A DNA stretch of 7,284 bases from Sulfurovaceae bacterium. Its GTDB lineage: Bacteria; Campylobacterota; Campylobacteria; Campylobacterales; Sulfurovaceae. The notes under the pieces are model-generated. The model was not told where the DNA came from and ran no database searches. It worked only from the letters and a program-made list of their open reading frames with translations. The stretch lies in contig JAOZOG010000102.1 in assembly GCA_029933395.1 (NCBI GenBank), forward strand, positions 1 through 7,284, written 5' to 3'. The position numbers were made by a program, and so were the translations under genes. Positions within the stretch are counted from its first letter, which is position 1. Every line of letters starts with the position of its first letter. Shown piece by piece: positions 1 to 4,926 of this stretch.

Positions 1-69
1 AGGACGGCTTTTTTGAATTGCAAATGGATTGTATCCCAAAAGTGTGAACTGAAAGTGAATAGAATATGC

Positions 70-75
70 TATACT
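70..75 (+). promoter_or_regulatory. Extended -10 promoter element of the helicase operon
   Basis: TATACT at 70-75 is preceded by TGC at 67-69, giving an extended -10 element. No convincing -35 hexamer lies about 17 bases upstream, where 47-52 reads AACTGA. Transcription would start near 82. That places the ATG at 66 upstream of the transcript and favours the ATG at 96. The call is by motif only. Confidence 0.5.
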
Positions 76-95
76 TGAATCAAAAAACGAAAAGA

Positions 96-2894
96 ATGGC
101 AAAGAAAAAAAGAAAATATCTGATCAAACTCAATAATAAAGTACGCAACTACTTCAACGGCCTCTCCTTCGATGAGGGGATAGCCACGCTCGATGACGAT
201 CGACTGGTCGAACTCTCGATGCTGCTGGAGCTGGAGCTTCCCTCTCTCTCCCGCGATGAGATGATACGGGCACTGCGCAGGGCCTGGAGTGAGGGGGATC
301 ATATCCTCAGAGAACGGATCGTCCGCCATCTCCTCCAAAAAGAAAAACCCGCCAAAGAGAAAACGGATCAGCCTGTACCTCTGGACAAAGTCGGCAAGAT
401 CCTGATGATCCTTGAGGAGATCGAACACAGCAAAGCAGAAGAGAGCCTCATTCTCGAATCCTTTATCGACAGCAAAAGTGCCAAGATCACCGAAGAGAAA
501 GTGCTGCGCAAGCTCGCCTACCTGCGGCTTCAGGAGCGACTGAAAAGGCTGGAGGAGAAACTGGGCGTCACCTTCAACACACTCAATGAGATGGAGTTCT
601 ATCAGAGCTATACGTTTCGTATGAGCGACATCGATTTCAACAAGCTCCTTTTGACACAAAGCGAACCGATCGACCTGGAGAAACTTCTGGAGCTGGAAGA
701 TGAAGCGATCCTCATACGTCTCAAAGAGGAGAAAGAGAAAGCTGTCACAGAGAAGCAAAAGGCTATCGACGATTTTGTCGAGCATCTCCAGCGCTATCAC
801 CCCTGGCTCACCGAAGCACAGATGATCGCACATATCAGGCAGATGACGCCGGAAATCGACCTCTACCATATCCCTCTCTCCTTTGAGCTGATGGAGGATA
901 TACTCAAGCGGATCAACGAGAAGTACCAACTCTTCGAAAGCACTGACCACTTCATCATCGAAAAGTCGAAAAAGTTCCAACTCTTTGGAGAGCTGATCCA
1001 CTACAGAATCTCAGTCTCCTACACTAAAAAGCTTCTCTACAGTGCTGTCTGGAGAGGCGAAGCGCTTCCGATCGCCGAAGACCTGAATCAGGTCAACGAA
1101 GAGCAGCTTGCGCGCTTCAATCTCTCTCTCGATGCACTCTATGATCATATGCTGGAGCTCTCCGAGGGCCTGGATATCCCTGCATCGAAAATCGAATCGT
1201 TCATCATCCAGTTTCTCGCACCTCAGATCGAAGCGTCTCAGACACTCCTGCTCAAAGAGAAGAGCAAACGTCGCATCCTTTACCATTTCGGCGAATATCT
1301 CAAGCCGCTCAAAGAGAAGCATATGCGCGAAGCACTGCTCGCCAAAACGATCCGGGATTTCAAAAACCTCTTTCCCCTGGCCCGTAGCCTGAAGCGAAAG
1401 ATCATCTTCCATGTCGGCCCTACCAACAGCGGCAAGACCTACGCAGCACTGCAGAAGCTCAAGACCGCCGATACCGGATACTATCTCGCACCGCTCCGCC
1501 TGCTCGCCCTCGAAGGGTATGAGAACCTCAAAAAAGAGGGAGTGCCTGTCTCGCTGATCACCGGTGAAGAGGAGATCATCGATGAGGAGTCCACCCATAT
1601 CTCCTCGACGATCGAGATGCTCAACAACAGTGTGGATGTCGAACTCTGTGTCATCGACGAGATACAGATGATCAACGACCGTGACAGAGGCTGGGCCTGG
1701 GCCAATGCACTGATCGGAGCACCGGCGAAAACAGTGATACTTACCGGATCATCCGATGCCCTCAAAGCGGTCGAGGAGCTCTGTCTCTATCTCGAAGAGC
1801 CTCTCGAGGTCGTCCCCTTCGAGCGGATGAATCCCCTCACGCTGCTCAAGCACCCCACACCGCTGAGCAAGGTAGAAAAGCAGAGTGCCGTTGTCGCCTT
1901 TTCGCGCAGAGAGGTCCTCTCTCTCAAACAGCAGCTCTCACTCAAATACCGTGTCTCCGTCGTCTACGGCAACCTCTCTCCGGAGGTGCGGCGTGAAGAG
2001 GCGAGACGCTTCCGTGAAGGAGAAAGCGATGTCCTCGTCGCCACCGATGCGATCGCGATGGGACTCAACCTCCCGATCAAAACCATCCTTTTTGCCAAAG
2101 ACAACAAATTCGACGGACTGAGGCGAAGAGAACTGACCCCATCGGAAGTCCTGCAGATCTCCGGCCGTGCGGGTCGCTACGGTATCCACGAAAACGGCTA
2201 TGTCGGCGCACTCGATGATGCGGCACTCCAGACTGTCACCCGACAGTTTCATACCCCTCTTGAGGATATAGAGCTCCCCTTCTCCGTGATGGCGAGTCTC
2301 GAACATGTTCTGCTGATCGGTGAGATCCTGGAGACGGATAACTTGATGGAGATCCTCACCTTTTTTGCCGACAATATGGAGTTTGACGGGCCATTCGAAG
2401 CAGCCAATATCGAATCGATGCTGGAGATCGCCACGATCGTCGACGAATACAATCTCGATCTCAAGACCCGCTACCATCTCAGCTGTGCCCCTGCCAGTAT
2501 CTCGTCACCCTATATCGAATCGGTCTTCCACCGCTATATCCGCAATATCGAGAAGGGCTCGGAAGTACTCTACATCCCCCCAAGAGACCTGCCGGCTTTC
2601 GCCCAGACCAACGATATGCTGCTCAATGCCGAAGACCGGGTACGCGAAATCTCTCTCTACCTCTGGCTCTCATTCAAATTCCCCGACTATTTCAAGGACA
2701 CACAAAAAGCGATCGATGCCCGCGTCCGGCTCAACCACTTCATCGAAAACTCCCTCAAAAAAGGTCACTTTACCAAGACCTGCCGACGCTGCGGAAAGGT
2801 ACTGGACTTCAGCTACCGCTTCTCGATCTGCGAGAGCTGTCACAACCGGGGGAAACGCGGAGAGAAGAGCTATCGAAGCAGGAGACGTCGATGA
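96..2894 (+). CDS. SUV3-like DExH-box RNA helicase with long N-terminal region and C-terminal zinc-ribbon-like module
   Basis: This is a 932-residue superfamily 2 helicase of the Ski2/SUV3 kind, expected to unwind RNA 3'-5' using ATP in the cytoplasm, probably in RNA decay or ribonucleoprotein remodelling. Motifs in order: Walker A GPTNSGKT (441-448), Ia around LAPLRLLALEGYE (464-476), II DEIQM (521-525, the SUV3 form of DExH), III LTGSSDA (549-555), V VATDAIAMGLNLP (648-660) and VI QISGRAGRYG (687-696). About 430 charged residues precede the core, with helix-rich or coiled-coil-like stretches near 100-225, and I recognise no domain there. C896/C899 and C912/C915 form two CxxC pairs before a Lys/Arg-rich tail, suggesting a small zinc ribbon that binds nucleic acid. 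An ATG at 66 is also in frame, but it overlaps the likely -10 element, so I chose ATG 96, which has only a weak GAAAAG site upstream. The helicase family is secure. The RNA substrate and pathway are inferred. Confidence 0.9.
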   Translation: MAKKKRKYLIKLNNKVRNYFNGLSFDEGIATLDDDRLVELSMLLELELPSLSRDEMIRALRRAWSEGDHILRERIVRHLLQKEKPAKEKTDQPVPLDKVGKILMILEEIEHSKAEESLILESFIDSKSAKITEEKVLRKLAYLRLQERLKRLEEKLGVTFNTLNEMEFYQSYTFRMSDIDFNKLLLTQSEPIDLEKLLELEDEAILIRLKEEKEKAVTEKQKAIDDFVEHLQRYHPWLTEAQMIAHIRQMTPEIDLYHIPLSFELMEDILKRINEKYQLFESTDHFIIEKSKKFQLFGELIHYRISVSYTKKLLYSAVWRGEALPIAEDLNQVNEEQLARFNLSLDALYDHMLELSEGLDIPASKIESFIIQFLAPQIEASQTLLLKEKSKRRILYHFGEYLKPLKEKHMREALLAKTIRDFKNLFPLARSLKRKIIFHVGPTNSGKTYAALQKLKTADTGYYLAPLRLLALEGYENLKKEGVPVSLITGEEEIIDEESTHISSTIEMLNNSVDVELCVIDEIQMINDRDRGWAWANALIGAPAKTVILTGSSDALKAVEELCLYLEEPLEVVPFERMNPLTLLKHPTPLSKVEKQSAVVAFSRREVLSLKQQLSLKYRVSVVYGNLSPEVRREEARRFREGESDVLVATDAIAMGLNLPIKTILFAKDNKFDGLRRRELTPSEVLQISGRAGRYGIHENGYVGALDDAALQTVTRQFHTPLEDIELPFSVMASLEHVLLIGEILETDNLMEILTFFADNMEFDGPFEAANIESMLEIATIVDEYNLDLKTRYHLSCAPASISSPYIESVFHRYIRNIEKGSEVLYIPPRDLPAFAQTNDMLLNAEDRVREISLYLWLSFKFPDYFKDTQKAIDARVRLNHFIENSLKKGHFTKTCRRCGKVLDFSYRFSICESCHNRGKRGEKSYRSRRRR
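2880..2884 (+). promoter_or_regulatory. Shine-Dalgarno site of the methyltransferase gene
   Basis: AGGAG lies six bases before the ATG at 2891, inside the last codons of the helicase gene. It supports that start and suggests that helicase and methyltransferase are translated from one message, with coupling at the ATGA overlap. Confidence 0.7.
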
Positions 2895-3334
2895 AAAACC
2901 TCTTCACCTATCCCCATCTTCTGGTACTGCTCCAGTTTGGACTGATCGGACTGATGGTGCTTTTCTCGCGGGGCGTACTGCACTCTCCTGTCGCGATCAC
3001 CGTCTTTCTCGCCGGTGCCGCCTTCGGCTTCTGGGCGATCACCTATAACCAACTGGGCAACTTCCACATCCGCCCCATCCTCAAAGACGGCTGCCGACTC
3101 ATCACCACCGGCCCCTACCGCCTCATACGCCACCCGATGTACACATCCGTCATCATCATGATGCTGGGTGTACTCATCTCGACACCCACCTGGCAGGAAC
3201 TGGCTATGTTTGCTATACTGATCACCGTTCTCTACCTCAAAGCGCAGAGAGAAGAACGACTCTGGTGCGGACACAATCCGAGCTATCTGTCGTACAAGAA
3301 GAGGACGAAGTTGTTTATTCCATTTCTGCTGTAA
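2891..3334 (+). CDS. Isoprenylcysteine carboxyl methyltransferase (ICMT)/PEMT-family membrane methyltransferase
   Basis: This 147-residue protein is mostly hydrophobic, with membrane segments near 8-27, 33-52, 84-97 and 103-117. It carries the family signature TGPYRLIRHPMY at 73-84, which in ICMT and phospholipid methyltransferases helps bind S-adenosylmethionine. The conserved Glu pair (E121, E122) of the C-terminal half follows, and then a YxxY...FIP-type ending. Bacteria lack the prenylated CaaX proteins that eukaryotic ICMT modifies, so the substrate here is unknown; a lipid or small hydrophobic molecule is possible. The start overlaps the helicase stop as ATGA and has a good AGGAG site, so it is the second gene of that operon. 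The length is typical of short bacterial members. The family is well supported and the substrate is not. Confidence 0.85.
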   Translation: MKNLFTYPHLLVLLQFGLIGLMVLFSRGVLHSPVAITVFLAGAAFGFWAITYNQLGNFHIRPILKDGCRLITTGPYRLIRHPMYTSVIIMMLGVLISTPTWQELAMFAILITVLYLKAQREERLWCGHNPSYLSYKKRTKLFIPFLL

Positions 3335-3425
3335 AAGTGTCTTGCTTCAACAACTGAAATACAGATAAATATCTCAATCAACGCCAATATGAACCTTCTT
3401 CTCTCAATAAAATCAATATTAATTC

Positions 3426-3434
3426 TGCTAAAAT
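3426..3434 (+). promoter_or_regulatory. Extended -10 promoter of the toxin-antitoxin operon
   Basis: TGC followed by TAAAAT (3429-3434) makes an extended -10 element. The -35 region is weak, with 3406-3411 reading AATAAA. Transcription would start near 3441, leaving a leader of about 30 bases before the ATG at 3472. A GTG at 3436 would fall upstream of this start, so it is unlikely to be used. Confidence 0.5.
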
Positions 3435-3452
3435 AGTGCTACAAAGAATCCG

Positions 3453-3462
3453 AAAAGGAGGG
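3453..3462 (+). promoter_or_regulatory. Strong Shine-Dalgarno site of the antitoxin gene
   Basis: AAAAGGAGGG is the strongest ribosome site in the window. It sits about 10 bases before the ATG at 3472 and decides the antitoxin start against the upstream in-frame GTG at 3436. A strong site on the antitoxin and a weak one on the toxin fits the usual need for antitoxin excess. Confidence 0.75.
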
Positions 3463-3471
3463 CAACCAATT

Positions 3472-3711
3472 ATGCTAGCTTCAAAACAAAAACAACTGCT
3501 CGAAGAGATAGATATTTTACCGATTGATTTAAAGACAAAAATAGTCGACAAAATATTAACCAGCATTACTCCGTCAAATAGTTTTATTGATGCGCTCTGG
3601 ATCAAAGAAGCCAATAAACGAAAAAAGGATATTGAAACGGATCAAACCTCTCTTGTTGATGGCGATGAAGTTTTCGAGAAGATATTCCATAGGTTGAATC
3701 CTCATAAATGA
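3472..3711 (+). CDS. Type II antitoxin, addiction-module (Unstab_antitox, PF09720-like) family
   Basis: This 79-residue acidic and basic helical protein is the likely antitoxin of the following RelE/ParE-type toxin. Features typical of the family are an ILPIDLKTKIVDKIL helix near 15-29, a Trp (W43) in ALWIKEANKRKKDIE, then a Gly/Asp turn (VDGDEVFEKIF, 62-72) leading into the last helix. The C-terminal half normally wraps and blocks the toxin. No obvious DNA-binding fold can be seen in so short a protein, although pairs of this kind often control their own promoter. The start is set by the strong ribosome site. The stop overlaps the toxin start as ATGA, the classic arrangement. Codons are AT-rich compared with genes on both sides, which suggests acquisition. 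The family call is from motif memory, not a profile search. Confidence 0.8.
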   Translation: MLASKQKQLLEEIDILPIDLKTKIVDKILTSITPSNSFIDALWIKEANKRKKDIETDQTSLVDGDEVFEKIFHRLNPHK

Positions 3712-4016
3712 CCTACTCTTTTCACCCAGAGGCAGAAATAGAGTTTAACGCTTCGGTTGATTACTACGAAGATCGTCAAGTAAGTTTAGGCTTGGAGTTT
3801 GCACACGAAGTCTACAAAACAATTCAAAGTATTTTAGAATTTCCTACAGCTTGGCAAATACTTGACGGAAGCATCAGGCGCTGTCTGGTTAATCGTTTTC
3901 CATTTGGAATCATCTACTACCAAAGAGGCCAGGAAATTATTATCCTGGCTGTTATGCAGCTCCAAAGAAAACCAAACTACTGGAAAGAAAGAAATGAAAA
4001 ATCTCCAACAATTTGA
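3708..4016 (+). CDS. Type II toxin, RelE/ParE superfamily
   Basis: This 102-residue protein has the RelE/ParE pattern: an N-terminal strand (YSFHPEAE), a helix with an Asp-Tyr-Tyr-Glu motif (D18-E21), a second helix carrying LGLEFAHEVYKTI (27-39), then FPTAW, the basic segment SIRRCLVNRFPFGIIYY (55-71), and a last strand AVMQLQRKPNYWKER (81-95). The AVxxxxRxPxYWxxR ending is characteristic of this branch. Members either cut mRNA on the ribosome (RelE) or poison gyrase (ParE). The sequence alone does not tell which applies; the basic residues R57, R58 and R87 are candidates for function. The gene has only a weak AGG (3691-3693) before its start and is probably translated by coupling to the antitoxin through the ATGA overlap. 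It looks intact. Its last 23 bases also encode the start of the mutarotase in another frame. Confidence 0.85.
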   Translation: MTYSFHPEAEIEFNASVDYYEDRQVSLGLEFAHEVYKTIQSILEFPTAWQILDGSIRRCLVNRFPFGIIYYQRGQEIIILAVMQLQRKPNYWKERNEKSPTI

Positions 4017-4890
4017 AATCAAAAATATGATCCAATTCCGAAAAAACCGCTTCGGACTGGATCAAATCCTCGTCAATAATGAATTCGCTGATGCGGTAAT
4101 CTATCTGTATGGTGGCAACCTGACACACTACCAACCCAAAGGCGAGCGACCCGTAATTTTCGGTGGCAGAGGATGCGAAATGCATCCGGACAAAACACTG
4201 CATGCAGGTATCCCGATCTGTTGGCCTTGGTTTGGGCCGCATCCGACTGATGCAGCCAGGCCGCAGCATGGATTTGCACGCAATAGAGAGTGGAAAGTGG
4301 AGAATACAGCACAGCTCTCCGGAGGTGAAACAGAGATCGTCCTGGGTCTGAGTGAAGACAAAGGGACACTCGAGCTGTTCGAACACCCTTTTGAACTTCA
4401 ATTACGCTTCATTATCGGCAGAACACTTCGTATCGAGCTCGAAACACACAATACCGATACGACTCCCTTTTCTATCACGGAGGCACTGCACAGCTATTTC
4501 TATCTCTCAGATATCGATCATGCAACTGTTTATGGTCTGGAGGATACGCCTTTTGCCGATCTGGCGGATGGGAGCAGGATCAAACAGGAGAGTGATCCGC
4601 TCAGGATCGACCGCGTGATCAATCATGTCTACGAGCCGACCGACAAGCAGTGCGAGATAGTCGATAACGGCTTTGGAAGAGTGATCAGGATCGACAAAGA
4701 AGGCAGCAACGCCACTACAGTCTGGAATCCCGGAGGCGACAATGGACTGCACGATTTACCGGCAGATCTCTACCGAAAGTTCGTCTGTGTCGAAACCTGC
4801 AATGCCCGCAACGATATCATCACACTTCAGCCGGGGACATCACATAGAATCATACAGGAGATCAGCGTTTTGGATAATATTTCGAAATAG
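3994..4890 (+). CDS. D-hexose-6-phosphate mutarotase (glucose-6-phosphate 1-epimerase, YeaD type)
   Basis: This 298-residue enzyme of the aldose-1-epimerase fold should interconvert alpha and beta anomers of glucose 6-phosphate or a related hexose phosphate in the cytoplasm, feeding sugar-phosphate metabolism. Family marks are GIPICWPWFGPH (72-83), HGFARN with the presumed catalytic His92, EALHSYFYLSDI (163-174) and FVCVETCNAR with the presumed catalytic base Glu267. These match the YeaD/YMR099c pattern, and the length fits it. The reading frame is open back to an ATG at 3862, but those codons lie inside the toxin gene. ATG 3994 has a modest GGAAAG site (3982-3987) and gives an N-terminus of YeaD-like length. 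ATG 4027 is a possible later start with no visible ribosome site. No clear promoter was seen just upstream, so transcription from the toxin-antitoxin promoter is likely. Confidence 0.9.
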   Translation: MKNLQQFEIKNMIQFRKNRFGLDQILVNNEFADAVIYLYGGNLTHYQPKGERPVIFGGRGCEMHPDKTLHAGIPICWPWFGPHPTDAARPQHGFARNREWKVENTAQLSGGETEIVLGLSEDKGTLELFEHPFELQLRFIIGRTLRIELETHNTDTTPFSITEALHSYFYLSDIDHATVYGLEDTPFADLADGSRIKQESDPLRIDRVINHVYEPTDKQCEIVDNGFGRVIRIDKEGSNATTVWNPGGDNGLHDLPADLYRKFVCVETCNARNDIITLQPGTSHRIIQEISVLDNISK

Positions 4891-4926
4891 CCTCAAAAGA
4901 TTTTCCCAATACAACTGTATCGTATC
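4891..4926. other. Short gap between convergent genes
   Basis: These 36 bases separate the mutarotase stop from the stop of the c-di-GMP gene on the other strand. The only symmetry is the short ATAC-AACT-GTAT at 4909-4920, too weak to call a terminator. The two transcripts must therefore either end in each other's coding region or rely on Rho. Confidence 0.5.

Larger units (their letters stand above)
3335..3471 (+). other. AT-rich intergenic spacer before the toxin-antitoxin pair
   Basis: This spacer of about 137 bases holds no gene. It contains the toxin-antitoxin promoter, a ribosome site and short direct repeats. TCTCAAT occurs at 3372-3378 and again at 3402-3408, exactly 30 bases apart, and TCAATA recurs at 3413-3418. 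I see no GC stem followed by a T run, so no intrinsic terminator for the methyltransferase operon can be called. Confidence 0.6.

Noticed and set aside
1..20. T run after GGC at the left edge as an intrinsic terminator of an upstream gene
   Set aside because: The left arm of any stem would lie outside the window, so the structure cannot be seen.
69..1001. A 310-codon open frame on the minus strand within the helicase gene
   Set aside because: It lies wholly opposite a gene with clear family motifs. Its translation is Leu/Phe/Glu-rich in the way expected from the complement of Glu/Lys/Leu codons, and I recognise no motif.
1118..1132. CT-rich runs such as TCTCTCTC in the helicase gene as phase-variable repeats
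   Set aside because: The runs are short, in frame as common Leu/Ser codons, and scattered. They are unlike the long homopolymer or unit repeats used for phase variation.
1011..1598. A 195-codon minus-strand frame within the helicase gene
   Set aside because: It is opposite the Walker A region of the helicase, has no family resemblance and no ribosome site, and is a codon-bias shadow.
2365..3048. A 227-codon plus-strand frame spanning the helicase end and methyltransferase start
   Set aside because: It is a Ser/Arg/Pro-rich out-of-frame translation of two real genes and matches no family.
3938..3943. TATTAT as a -10 element for the mutarotase inside the toxin gene
   Set aside because: There is no extended TG and no -35 at suitable spacing. 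Such hexamers are expected by chance in AT-rich DNA.
3862..3993. The mutarotase frame extended upstream to ATG 3862
   Set aside because: These 44 codons are the toxin gene read in another frame. Their translation does not resemble a mutarotase N-terminus.
4909..4920. ATAC-AACT-GTAT inverted repeat between the convergent genes as a terminator
   Set aside because: The stem is only four pairs and AT-rich, with no T run on either strand.
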